Assembly: GCA_005503085.1 (NCBI GenBank)
Contig: SCOI01000004.1
Coordinates: 1 to 64,000 of the forward strand
From: Burkholderiales bacterium C2
GTDB lineage: Bacteria; Pseudomonadota; Gammaproteobacteria; Burkholderiales; Burkholderiaceae_C
Length of the DNA stretch: 64,000 nucleotides
Direction: 5' to 3'
Shown here one piece after another: positions 18,038-25,675 of the stretch (positions within the stretch are counted from its first letter, which is position 1; every line of letters begins with the position of its first letter). The notes beneath the pieces were generated by a model. The model did no database searches. It saw nothing but the letters and a program-made list of their open reading frames with translations, and had not been told where the DNA came from. Position numbers and translations under genes: made by a program.

Positions 18038-18939
18038 ACGGGCAAGCGCAGCGCGGCCGCATGGCTGCGCAGGCAGTCCAGCAGGTCTTGCACCAGCGGC
18101 TGGGCAGGGCGGTACTGGGGCAGCAGCGCGCTGACCCGGAACGGCACCGACACCGCAAACCGCCGCAGCTGCAGACCCGGCCCGGCGCAGGCCAGGGCCG
18201 TCAGCGGATTGACAATGGCCAGGCCCAGGCCGGCCTGCACCATCGCGCAGACGGCGGCCGCGCTGTGGGTCTCGATGGCCAGCCGGCGCCGCACGCCGGC
18301 GGCCGCAAAAATCGCATCGAACTGAAGCCGGTACGGATCCTCGGTCGAGAGGCTGACGAAGCCCTGGCCCTCGAAATCGGCCGGCTCGAGCACGGTCTTG
18401 GCCAACAGCGCATGACCGGCCGGCAGCACGCAGACCTCGTCACCCTGCCACAGCGGCTCCAGCCGCGTGCCCGCCGCCGCCTGGGCCTGCTCGCTGAGGC
18501 CCAGATCGAAGCGCTGGGCCGTCATCCATTCCTCCAGCAGCGGCGACTCCTGCGGCGTGATCGACAGCTCGGCTGCCGGGTGACGCTGCACAAAGGCGGC
18601 GCAGGCGCCAGGCAGCAGCGCATGGCTCAAGGCCGGCAGGCACAGCACCGCGAGCCGGGTCTGCTCGGCCCGGCCCAGCTGAGCCGCGCGCTCGGTGACC
18701 CGTTGCAGGCCCTGGTAGCTGCGTTCGACCTCGTCGAACAGGGCCAGCGCGCGGGCGGTGGCGCGCAGCCGGCCCTGCTGGCGTTCGAACAGCGCATAGC
18801 CCAGCAACTGCTCCATGCGGGCCAGTTCGCGGCTGACGGTGGGCTGTGAGCTGTGCAGCAGGCCGGCCGCGCCGGTGACGCTGCCGGACGTCATCACGGC
18901 ACGGAACACCTCGATATGGCGATGGGTCAACATCAGCAA
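18034..18939 (-). CDS. lysR: LysR, transcriptional activator of lysA
   Basis: This is a 301-residue LysR-type regulator. The N-terminal helix-turn-helix reads [27 protein letters not shown] (split across residues 5-31) followed by [16 protein letters not shown]. The effector domain contains [30 protein letters not shown] and [17 protein letters not shown], all closely like E. coli LysR itself rather than a generic family member. It is divergent from lysA, the same arrangement as in E. coli, where LysR activates lysA when lysine is low. The shared 101-base gap is AT-richer than its surroundings, as expected for the LysR operator. Confidence 0.92.
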   Translation of the reverse strand: MLMLTHRHIEVFRAVMTSGSVTGAAGLLHSSQPTVSRELARMEQLLGYALFERQQGRLRATARALALFDEVERSYQGLQRVTERAAQLGRAEQTRLAVLCLPALSHALLPGACAAFVQRHPAAELSITPQESPLLEEWMTAQRFDLGLSEQAQAAAGTRLEPLWQGDEVCVLPAGHALLAKTVLEPADFEGQGFVSLSTEDPYRLQFDAIFAAAGVRRRLAIETHSAAAVCAMVQAGLGLAIVNPLTALACAGPGLQLRRFAVSVPFRVSALLPQYRPAQPLVQDLLDCLRSHAAALRLPV

Positions 18940-19040
18940 ACCATATCAGGATTGAATGGGTATTGGAAATGAAAGCATTTGAATGAATGAGTGGATGCAG
19001 GCATGCTGGCCGCCATCTCCCGACTACCTGCGAGCACGCC

Positions 19041-20282
19041 ATGCCCCGTCCCCATTCCGCCCCCTTGCTCTGGTCGCTGGCCGAGCGCTTCGGCACGCCT
19101 TTGTGGGTGTATGACGCGGCCGTGATCCGCCAGCGCATCGCCGCGCTGAAGGCCTTCGACACCGTGCGTTTCGCCCAGAAGGCCTGCTCCAACACCCATG
19201 TGCTGCGCCTGATGCGGGAGCAGGGCGTCAAGGTCGATGCGGTGTCGCGCGGCGAGATCCTGCGGGCGCTGAAGGCCGGCTATACCGCAGGCGGCGACGA
19301 GATCGTCTTCACCGCCGACCTGCTGGACCGCGAGACGCTGGCCACCGTGGTCGAGCACCGCGTGCCGGTCAATGCCGGTTCGATCGATATGTTGGGCCAG
19401 CTAGGCGCCGCATCGCCCGGCCATCCGGTCTGGCTGCGCATCAACCCCGGTTTCGGCCACGGCCACAGCAACAAGACCAATACCGGCGGCGAGCACAGCA
19501 AGCACGGCATCTGGCATACCGAGCTGGGCGCGGCACTGGCGGCCATCAAGACCCATGGCCTGAAGCTGGTGGGCTTGCATATGCATATCGGCTCGGGCGT
19601 CGATTACAGCCATCTGAGCCAGGTCTGCGGCGCGATGGTCGAGCTGGTGCGCCAGGCCAGTGCGGCCGGCCATGATCTGCAGGCGATCTCGGCCGGCGGC
19701 GGTCTGTCCATTCCCTATCGTGATGGCGAGGCGGTGATCGACACCGCCCACTACTTCGGCCTCTGGGATGCGGCGCGCCGGCAGGCCGAGAGCATTGCGG
19801 GCCATGCTTTGGGGCTGGAGATCGAGCCGGGCCGCTTCCTGGTGGCCGAATCCGGCCTGCTGCTCAGCGAGGTGCGGGCCACCAAGAATGCCGGCAGCAA
19901 TCACTTCGTGCTGGTCGACGCCGGCTTCAACGAGCTGATGCGCCCGGCCATGTATGGCAGCTATCACGCGATGAGCCTGCTGGCCAAGGACGGGCAGCCG
20001 CGCCCCGGTCGGCCCAGCGTGGTGGCCGGCCCGCTGTGCGAGTCGGGCGATGTGTTCACCCAGGAAGATGGCGGCGTGGTCGTGCCGCGCGAGCTGCCGC
20101 AGGCCCAGGTCGGCGACCTGCTGGTGATCCATGACACCGGCGCCTATGGCGCCTCGATGTCCAGCAACTACAACAGCCGGCCGCTGATTGCCGAGGTGAT
20201 GGTGGATGGCGACGACCCGGCCTCGGCCCGCCTGATCCGGCGTCGGCAGACGGTCGAGGAGCTGTTGCTGCTCGAAGATTGA
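19041..20282 (+). CDS. lysA: Diaminopimelate decarboxylase
   Basis: This 413-residue fold-III PLP enzyme converts meso-diaminopimelate to L-lysine, the last step of lysine synthesis. It shows FAQKACSNTHVLRLM (with the PLP-binding Lys), HMHIGSGVDYSHL, SAGGGLSIPY, EIEPGRFLVAESG (phosphate site) and GPLCESGDVF (active-site Cys and Glu). This is the E. coli-type LysA, regulated by a divergent LysR, rather than the more common type with a dapF neighbour. ATG 19041 (MPRPHS) is chosen; the open frame continues upstream into the regulatory gap without conservation. A terminator hairpin follows 4 bases after the stop. Confidence 0.95.
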   Translation: MPRPHSAPLLWSLAERFGTPLWVYDAAVIRQRIAALKAFDTVRFAQKACSNTHVLRLMREQGVKVDAVSRGEILRALKAGYTAGGDEIVFTADLLDRETLATVVEHRVPVNAGSIDMLGQLGAASPGHPVWLRINPGFGHGHSNKTNTGGEHSKHGIWHTELGAALAAIKTHGLKLVGLHMHIGSGVDYSHLSQVCGAMVELVRQASAAGHDLQAISAGGGLSIPYRDGEAVIDTAHYFGLWDAARRQAESIAGHALGLEIEPGRFLVAESGLLLSEVRATKNAGSNHFVLVDAGFNELMRPAMYGSYHAMSLLAKDGQPRPGRPSVVAGPLCESGDVFTQEDGGVVVPRELPQAQVGDLLVIHDTGAYGASMSSNYNSRPLIAEVMVDGDDPASARLIRRRQTVEELLLLED

Positions 20283-20286
20283 TGTT

Positions 20287-20320
20287 GCTATCGCACATTT
20301 TCAGTGCAATAGCCTTTATC
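20287..20320 (+). terminator. Intrinsic terminator after lysA
   Basis: GCTATCGCAC (20287-20296) pairs with GTGCAATAGC (20304-20313) across a 7-base loop, with one mismatch, and is followed by CTTTATC. It starts 5 bases after the lysA stop. Confidence 0.65.
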
Positions 20321-20344
20321 AATAGGCTCAGGCAATGACTCCGA

Positions 20345-20383
20345 TTTGATTAATCAAAACTAAGGGCCGATAGGGGCCGATAT
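20345..20383 (+). promoter_or_regulatory. Palindrome and direct repeat upstream of ahpC (candidate operator)
   Basis: TTTGATTAATCAAA (20345-20358) is a perfect 14-base palindrome. It is followed by two copies of GGGCCGATA (20364-20372 and within 20374-20382). The block lies 41-79 bases before the ahpC ATG. ahpC is typically OxyR-controlled, but the spaced ATAG/CTAT OxyR pattern is not clearly present, so the regulator is unassigned. Confidence 0.4.
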
Positions 20384-20423
20384 GATTCAGTCCATTCCCA
20401 TCCACCCTTAGCGGAGTTTTCCC

Positions 20424-20987
20424 ATGTCTTTGATCAACACCCAAGTTCAACCGTTCAAGGCCCAGGCTTTCCATAACGGCAAGTTTGTTGAAGTGACCGA
20501 AGCGTCGCTGAAGGGCAAGTGGTCGGTCCTGATCTTCATGCCGGCTGCCTTCACCTTCAACTGCCCGACCGAAGTGGAAGACGCGGCCGAGCATTACGCC
20601 GAGTTCCAGAAGGCCGAGACCGAGGTCTACATCGTCACGACCGACACGCACTTCTCGCACAAGGTCTGGCACGAGACCTCGCCGGCCGTCGGCAAGGCCA
20701 AGTTCCCGCTGGTTGGCGACCCGACCCACGCGTTGACCAATGCCTTCGGCGTGCACATCCCCGAAGAAGGCCTGGCCCTGCGCGGCACTTTCGTGATCAA
20801 CCCGGACGGCGTGATCAAGACCGCCGAGATCCACTCCAACGAGATCGCCCGCGACGTCAAGGAAACCCTGCGCAAGCTCAAGGCTGCCCAGTACACCGCC
20901 AAGAACCCCGGCCAGGTCTGCCCGGCCAAGTGGAACGAAGGCGCCAAGACCATCGCTCCGTCGCTGGACCTGGTCGGCAAAATCTAA
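20424..20987 (+). CDS. ahpC: Alkyl hydroperoxide reductase peroxiredoxin subunit
   Basis: This 187-residue typical 2-Cys peroxiredoxin matches the E. coli AhpC length (187). The peroxidatic Cys47 lies in AAFTFNCPTE, and the resolving Cys lies in NPGQVCPAKW near residue 166. Substrate-pocket motifs VTTDTHFSHKVWHE and GTFVINPDG are present. It reduces hydrogen peroxide and organic hydroperoxides and is recycled by AhpF, encoded 208 bases downstream. A GCGGAG ribosome-binding site precedes the ATG. It is probably induced by peroxide; an AT-rich palindromic block lies upstream. Hairpins in the ahpC-ahpF gap may set the different amounts of the two proteins. Confidence 0.97.
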   Translation: MSLINTQVQPFKAQAFHNGKFVEVTEASLKGKWSVLIFMPAAFTFNCPTEVEDAAEHYAEFQKAETEVYIVTTDTHFSHKVWHETSPAVGKAKFPLVGDPTHALTNAFGVHIPEEGLALRGTFVINPDGVIKTAEIHSNEIARDVKETLRKLKAAQYTAKNPGQVCPAKWNEGAKTIAPSLDLVGKI

Positions 20988-21115
20988 TGGCTTGCGGGAC
21001 AGATCGCCCGAGCGTACCCGCGAGTAGCTCTGTCCCCAACTGACCAGATCTTGCTCTGCACGATCGCCGCAGGCCCGAACGGGCTTGCGGTCCCCCCAAG
21101 GCTCAGACAGCCCCG

Positions 21116-21168
21116 CTGAAAACGTCCCCGGTCTCCTCGGGCGTTTTCAGAGTGGCATGTATCGCCAC
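21116..21168 (+). promoter_or_regulatory. Tandem hairpins in the ahpC-ahpF intergenic region
   Basis: CTGAAAACG (21116-21124) pairs perfectly with CGTTTTCAG (21142-21150). A second hairpin, GTGGC/GCCAC (21152-21156 with 21164-21168), follows. The left arm CTGAAAAC recurs at 21171. No T-run follows, so the block is more likely an mRNA-processing or stability element, or a partial attenuator, than a terminator. Confidence 0.5.
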
Positions 21169-21195
21169 GCCTGAAAACAGCAAAGGATGACCATC

Positions 21196-22761
21196 ATGTT
21201 GGACGACAGCCTGAAGACCCAGCTCAAGAGCTATCTGGAGCGCGTCACCCAGCCCTTCGAGATTGAAGCCTCGCTGGACGATTCCGCCAGCGCGCAGGAG
21301 CTGCTGGCCCTGCTGCAGGACATCGACGCGATGTCCGACAAGATCACGCTGAAGACCGATGGCCAGGATGCCCGCAAGCCGTCGTTCAGCCTCAAGCGCC
21401 TGAATCAAAGTGCAGGTACGGAGCAAAGCCTTCGCTTTGCCGCCATCCCGCTGGGCCACGAGTTCACCTCCCTGGTGCTGGCCCTGCTGTGGACCGGCGG
21501 CCATCCGCCCAAGGTCGAGCCCGAGGTGATAGCCCAGATCAAGGCCCTGGACGGCGACTACGCCTTCGAGGTCTATATGTCGCTGACCTGCCACAACTGC
21601 CCGGACGTGGTGCAGGCGCTGTCGCTGATGTCGGTGCTGAATCCTCGGGTCAAGACAGTGGTCATCGACGGCGGCCTGTTCCAGGATGAGGTCAACGGCC
21701 GCGAGATCATGGCCGTGCCCAGCGTCTGGCTCAACGGTGCGCCCTTCGGCTCGGGCCGCATGACGGTCGAGGAGATCGTCGCCAAGCTCGACACCGGCGC
21801 GGCGGACAAGGATGCCGCCAAGCTGTCGGCCAAGGAGGCCTTTGATGTGCTGGTGGTCGGCGGTGGCCCGGCCGGCGCGGCAGCGGCCGTCTATGCGGCG
21901 CGCAAAGGCATACGCACCGGCATCGCGGCCGAGCGTTTCGGCGGCCAGGTCAATGACACGCTGGCGATCGAGAACTACATCTCGGTGCTGGAGACCGATG
22001 GCCCGAAGTTCGCGATGAGCCTGGAGGCCCATGTGAAGGCCTATGGCGTCGACGTGATGAATCTGCAGCGCGGCGACAAGCTGATCCCGGCCAGCGTGCC
22101 CGGCGGTCTAATCGAAGTGCAACTGGCCAATGGCGGCTCGCTGAAAAGCAAGACAGTGATCTTGTCGACCGGCGCGCGCTGGAGAAACGTCAATGTGCCC
22201 GGCGAGCAGGAATACAAGAACAAGGGCGTGGCCTACTGCCCGCATTGCGACGGCCCGCTGTTCAAGGGCAAGCGCGTCGCGGTGATCGGCGGCGGCAACT
22301 CGGGTGTCGAGGCCGCGATCGACCTGGCCGGCATCGTCGCCCATGTCACGCTGCTGGAATTCGGCGATCAGCTGCGTGCCGATGCGGTGCTGGTCAGGAA
22401 GCTGGAGAGCCTGACCAATGTCACCATCATCAAGCAGGCCCAGACCAGCGAGTTCACCGGCGCGGCAGGCAAGCTCAACGGCCTGAACTACATCGATCGC
22501 GTCAGCGGCGAGGCCAAGCGCATCGAGCTCGAAGGCGTGTTCGTGCAGATCGGCCTGGTGCCCAATACCGAGTGGCTCAAGGGCGTGATCGAGCTCAGCA
22601 AGCACGGCGAGATCATCGTTGACGCCAAGGGTCAGACCTCGGTGCCGGGTGTGTTCGCCGCCGGCGACGCGACCACCGTGCCCTTCAAGCAGATCATCAT
22701 CGCCGCCGGCGATGGCGCCAAGGCCGCGCTGGGGGCTTTTGATCACCTGATGCGCAACTGA
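21196..22761 (+). CDS. ahpF: Alkyl hydroperoxide reductase, flavoprotein disulfide reductase subunit
   Basis: This is 521 residues from the chosen start, the same length as E. coli AhpF. It passes electrons from NADH through FAD to AhpC. Domains in order: an N-terminal pair of thioredoxin-like folds with the CHNC redox centre (about residue 129); an FAD-binding domain beginning [22 protein letters not shown]; the redox motif YCPHCDGP; an NADH-binding [19 protein letters not shown]; and the closing [18 protein letters not shown] 21196 (MLDDSLK) is preferred to ATG 21187 because the AAAGGA site sits 9 nt before it and the N-terminus then matches E. coli. It follows ahpC with hairpins between. 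Confidence 0.96.
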   Translation: MLDDSLKTQLKSYLERVTQPFEIEASLDDSASAQELLALLQDIDAMSDKITLKTDGQDARKPSFSLKRLNQSAGTEQSLRFAAIPLGHEFTSLVLALLWTGGHPPKVEPEVIAQIKALDGDYAFEVYMSLTCHNCPDVVQALSLMSVLNPRVKTVVIDGGLFQDEVNGREIMAVPSVWLNGAPFGSGRMTVEEIVAKLDTGAADKDAAKLSAKEAFDVLVVGGGPAGAAAAVYAARKGIRTGIAAERFGGQVNDTLAIENYISVLETDGPKFAMSLEAHVKAYGVDVMNLQRGDKLIPASVPGGLIEVQLANGGSLKSKTVILSTGARWRNVNVPGEQEYKNKGVAYCPHCDGPLFKGKRVAVIGGGNSGVEAAIDLAGIVAHVTLLEFGDQLRADAVLVRKLESLTNVTIIKQAQTSEFTGAAGKLNGLNYIDRVSGEAKRIELEGVFVQIGLVPNTEWLKGVIELSKHGEIIVDAKGQTSVPGVFAAGDATTVPFKQIIIAAGDGAKAALGAFDHLMRN

Positions 22762-22891
22762 TCGGGCCCCGTCCGGTACGGCGCGGTGCTCACGACGTTT
22801 GAGCCGTGCCCGTTTCGACCGCCGCGCCGCGCTTTCTTCTAGCGATCTTCCCTGTTGCCCGGACCGGGCCATGGGCTGCACCATGCGGCTC

Positions 22892-23161
22892 ATGGCCCGT
22901 GTTCATTTCACCCCCCAGCTACGCCGCTTTGTCGACGCGCCCGAGGTCGAGACCGATGCCGCCAGCCTGCGCGAGGGGCTGGAGGCTGCGTTTGCGCTGA
23001 ACCCGCGGCTGCGCGGCTATGTGCTGGACGAGCAGGGCCATCTGCGCGCCAATGTCACGATCTTCATCGATGGCCGGCGGCTGCGCGATCTGCAGGCCCT
23101 CAGTGATCCGCTGGGGCCGGCCAGCCAGGTCCATGTGTTTCAAGCCCTGTCCGGAGGTTAG
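22892..23161 (+). CDS. MoaD/ThiS-family ubiquitin-like sulfur-carrier protein
   Basis: This is an 89-residue beta-grasp protein ending in Gly-Gly (QALSGG), the tail that MoaD and ThiS proteins adenylate and thiocarboxylate. Strands VHFTPQLRRFV and VTIFIDGRRL, and a DPLGPASQVHVF segment before the tail, fit the fold. In-frame ATGs at 22871, 22883 and 22892 are possible; I chose the one nearest the first conserved strand. No moaE, thiG, cysM or E1-like enzyme lies nearby, so it is probably not the molybdopterin or thiazole carrier itself. Its stop is 5 bases before the start of the BNR-propeller gene, indicating one transcript. Function unknown. Confidence 0.82.
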   Translation: MARVHFTPQLRRFVDAPEVETDAASLREGLEAAFALNPRLRGYVLDEQGHLRANVTIFIDGRRLRDLQALSDPLGPASQVHVFQALSGG

Positions 23162-23166
23162 TCGCC

Positions 23167-24252
23167 ATGAGTCATGCCACCAGTGATCGTGCCTGGGTCG
23201 CTACCCGCAAAGGCCTGTTCGAGCTGCGCCACAGCGGCCGCCGTTGGGAGATCGCGCGGATCAGCTTTCTGGCCGAGCCGGTCAGCATGCTGCTGCCGCC
23301 AGCCCCCGGCGGTGGCCGCATGTTCGCGGCGCTGAACCTGGGCCATTTCGGCACCAAGCTGCAGGGCTCGGACGATGGCGGCAAGACCTGGACCGAGCTG
23401 GCCGTGCCGGCCTATCCGCCCCAGCCCGAGGGCGCCGAGGGTCCGGCCTGGAAGCTGCAGCAGATCTGGTCGCTGGAGCGGGTCGGCGGCACCCTGTGGG
23501 CCGGCACCAATCCCGGTGGCCTGTTCCGCAGCGATGACGAGGGGGCGAGCTGGCAGCTGGTCGAGTCGCTGTGGGGCCGTCCCGAGCGCCTGGAGTGGTT
23601 TGGCGGCGGTTACGACTCGCCGGGCATCCACTCGATCTGCCCCTATCCCGGCCGGCCCGAGGAGCTGCTGCTGGGCATCTCCTGCGGCGGCGCCTGGCGT
23701 ACGACGGACGGCGCCGCGAACTGGGATCTGCGCGCCGCCGGCATGCGGGCCGACTTCATGCCGCCCGAGCGCCTGGACGAGCAGAACATCCAGGACCCGC
23801 ACCGCATCCAGCGCTGCGCGGGCGCACCCGAGGTGCTGTGGTGCCAGCATCACTGCGGCATCTGGCGCTCGGCCGATAACGGCGCCTCCTGGCAGGAACT
23901 GAAGGCCCGGCCCTCCAGCTTCGGCTTCGCGGTCGCGGCCCATCCGCAGGATCCGGGCACGGCCTGGTTCGTGCCGGCCGTCAAGGACGAGCAGCGCGTG
24001 CCGGTCGATGCCGCGCTGTGCGTGACCCGCACCCGCGATGGCGGCCAGAGCTTCGAGGTCTTGCGCGAGGGCCTGCCGCAGACCCACTGCTACGAGCTGA
24101 TCTACCGCCATGGCCTGGCGGTGGATGACAGCGGCAGCCGCCTGCTGATGGGCAGCACCACCGGCGGCCTGTGGTCCAGCGATGACGCGGGCGACAGCTG
24201 GACCGAGGTCTCGCGCGGGTTGCCGCCTATCTACGCGCTGCGCATCGGCTGA
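23167..24252 (+). CDS. BNR/Asp-box beta-propeller protein (sialidase-like fold, function unknown)
   Basis: This 361-residue protein has six Asp-box motifs at regular spacing: SDDGGKTW (68-75), SDDEGASW (122-129), TTDGAANW (179-186), SADNGASW (235-242), TRDGGQSF (289-296) and SSDDAGDSW (337-345). That predicts a six-bladed propeller of the sialidase/photosystem-assembly type. There is no signal peptide, so it is likely cytoplasmic, unlike secreted sialidases, and the catalytic Arg triad of sialidases is not evident. A Cys/His cluster WCQHHC (225-230) stands out. It is co-transcribed with the MoaD-like gene, an association that recurs in other bacteria to my knowledge. Its 3' end overlaps the convergent truC by 22 bases. 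Confidence 0.82.
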   Translation: MSHATSDRAWVATRKGLFELRHSGRRWEIARISFLAEPVSMLLPPAPGGGRMFAALNLGHFGTKLQGSDDGGKTWTELAVPAYPPQPEGAEGPAWKLQQIWSLERVGGTLWAGTNPGGLFRSDDEGASWQLVESLWGRPERLEWFGGGYDSPGIHSICPYPGRPEELLLGISCGGAWRTTDGAANWDLRAAGMRADFMPPERLDEQNIQDPHRIQRCAGAPEVLWCQHHCGIWRSADNGASWQELKARPSSFGFAVAAHPQDPGTAWFVPAVKDEQRVPVDAALCVTRTRDGGQSFEVLREGLPQTHCYELIYRHGLAVDDSGSRLLMGSTTGGLWSSDDAGDSWTEVSRGLPPIYALRIG

Positions 24253-24956
24253 TCAACGAGCCAGTCGCCGCGTTCGCGCAGCGCCTGCCACTCCGGCCCC
24301 GGCGGCGCCTGCAGGCACAGCGCCTCGCCGCTGATGGGGTGGATCAAGCGCAGTTCCAGCCCATGCAGCCAGAGCCGCTGCAGACCGAGGAAGCTGGCCA
24401 CCGCGCGGTTCAACGGGCCCTTGCCATGGGTGGCGTCGCCGACGATGGGGTGGGCGATGTGCTTGAGGTGGCGGCGGATCTGGTGGCGCCGGCCGCTCTC
24501 GGGATGGGCCTCGACCAGTGCATAGCGGCTGCTCGGGAAACGGTCATCGACGGCCAGTGGCCATTCCACCCGGGCCAGGCGCTGCCAGCCGGTGCGCGCC
24601 GCCAGCAGCTCCTGGCCGGCCGAGGCGCGCTCGGGGTCGCGCGCCAGCGCGTGGTCGATCAGCCCTGCCTCGGCCGGCCAGCCCCGCACCAGGGCCAGAT
24701 AGCGCTTCTTCATCGCCCCGCTCTCGAAGGCCTGGCCCAGCAGCGAGGCCATCTCGCCGGAGAGCGCGAACAGCAGCAGGCCCGAGGTGCCCTTGTCCAG
24801 CCGGTGGGCCGGCCAGACGGGCCGGCCCAGCTGGTCGCGCAGCATCTGCAGCGCGAAGCGCTGCTCCTGCGCATCGAGCGCCGTGCGGTGCACCAGCAGG
24901 CCGGCCGGTTTGTCGATGGCGACGAGGTGTTCGTCGATGTGGAGGATCTGCAACAT
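24231..24956 (-). CDS. truC: tRNA pseudouridine(65) synthase TruC (RluA family)
   Basis: This is a 241-residue RluA-family pseudouridine synthase. The motif AHRLDKGTSGLLLFA (about residues 50-64) holds the catalytic Asp. KRYLALVRGW, GRRHQIRRHLKHIAHPIVGD and LQRLWLHGLELRL follow as in E. coli TruC, whose N-terminus MLEILYQDEWLVAVNKP matches MLQILHIDEHLVAIDKP here (split). TruC modifies U65 in tRNA-Ile and tRNA-Asp. No S4 domain is present, consistent with TruC. The start at 24956 is where similarity begins; the open frame upstream to 25097 is not conserved. It converges on the BNR gene with a 22-base overlap of coding ends. Confidence 0.9.
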   Translation of the reverse strand: MLQILHIDEHLVAIDKPAGLLVHRTALDAQEQRFALQMLRDQLGRPVWPAHRLDKGTSGLLLFALSGEMASLLGQAFESGAMKKRYLALVRGWPAEAGLIDHALARDPERASAGQELLAARTGWQRLARVEWPLAVDDRFPSSRYALVEAHPESGRRHQIRRHLKHIAHPIVGDATHGKGPLNRAVASFLGLQRLWLHGLELRLIHPISGEALCLQAPPGPEWQALRERGDWLVDQPMRSA

Positions 24957-25059
24957 CAAGCGGCGTGATGGAGTTCGCGCTTGTCCCCGGCTTGCGGGGC
25001 ACAAGGCATTGATTCGGGCGAGAAACGGTCGCTTACTGGGATTAACCCCAAAAGGGGGG

Positions 25060-25098
25060 AATGACAGCGAGGAGGGTCCTCGAAAGAATTCTGTCATT
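25060..25098. repeat. Nested inverted repeat in the truC-ychJ gap
   Basis: The outer arms AATGACAG (25060-25067) and CTGTCATT (25091-25098) enclose an inner perfect hairpin CGAGGA-GGG-TCCTCG (25068-25082) plus 8 unpaired bases. Together they can form a 39-base cruciform. It lies 104 bases upstream of the truC start. No T-run accompanies it. Confidence 0.6.
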
Positions 25099-25143
25099 GC
25101 TTGTGTTCATCATTGATCTACCGCCCGCCTCCTGGAGTTCACC

Positions 25144-25275
25144 ATGCCGCAAATCTTGCCCGTCGGACACCGCTCGCTGCTTGCCTCGGCCCGGGCCTGG
25201 CTGCTGCAAAAACTGGGTCGTGAGCCGGAGGCCTGGCCACCGCGGCAGCGCGTGACCCGCTCCCTGCTCAGCTGA
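25144..25275 (+). CDS. Possible small protein (43 residues)
   Basis: An ATG at 25144 is preceded by a GGAG motif with 7-nt spacing and opens a 43-residue basic frame (several Arg, Leu-rich middle) ending TGA at 25273. The last 8 bases overlap the convergent ychJ 3' end. No recognisable family. It fills part of an otherwise empty gap between truC and ychJ. The case rests only on the ribosome-binding site and position, so it may be spurious. Confidence 0.35.
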   Translation: MPQILPVGHRSLLASARAWLLQKLGREPEAWPPRQRVTRSLLS

Positions 25276-25675
25276 GCTCACCGTCCAGGTAGTACCAGGC
25301 GCCGTGCTCGCGCACGAAGCGGCTGGTTTCATGCAAGCGATGGGCGCGGCCGCCCAGCTTGCTGCGGGCGACGAATTCCACTGTCGCATGGTCGGCGTCC
25401 TGCCGCAGATGCTGTTTCACTTCCAGGCCCAGCCATTTGAGCCCCGGCTCATCGGGCGCCAGCGCCGCCGGCCGGCTGTCGGCATGCCAGCTGGCAAGCA
25501 GATAGGCGCTCAGGCCGCGCACATAGGCGCTGTAGCGCGAGCGCATCAAGGCCTCGGCATCGCTCGCCTGCAGGCCCTGGCCGGCGGCAAAAGCGGCGTG
25601 CCAGCGGCCGCAGCAGTCTTGGTAGTTCGAGTTCTTGCCGCAAGGGCAGCGGTCATCGGCGGCCATGCTCGTCAT
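25268..25675 (-). CDS. ychJ: YchJ-family SEC-C motif protein (UPF0225)
   Basis: This 135-residue protein opens with a SEC-C zinc-binding motif, RCPCGKNSNYQDCCGRWH (residues 9-26), in which the four Cys ligate zinc. The NTF2-like YchJ domain follows (SDAEALMRSRYSAYV, SWHADSRPA, KLGGRAHRLHETSRFV). YchJ proteins are conserved in proteobacteria but lack an established function. The SEC-C motif occurs in SecA, where it binds SecB, so a protein-binding role is possible. ATG 25675 overlaps the stop of the upstream MarR-GNAT gene by 4 bases, indicating coupling. Confidence 0.9.
   Translation of the reverse strand: MTSMAADDRCPCGKNSNYQDCCGRWHAAFAAGQGLQASDAEALMRSRYSAYVRGLSAYLLASWHADSRPAALAPDEPGLKWLGLEVKQHLRQDADHATVEFVARSKLGGRAHRLHETSRFVREHGAWYYLDGELS

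Noticed and set aside
23167-24252. Secreted sialidase
   Set aside because: Asp boxes are present but there is no signal peptide and no clear catalytic Arg triad; the MoaD-like partner also argues against it.
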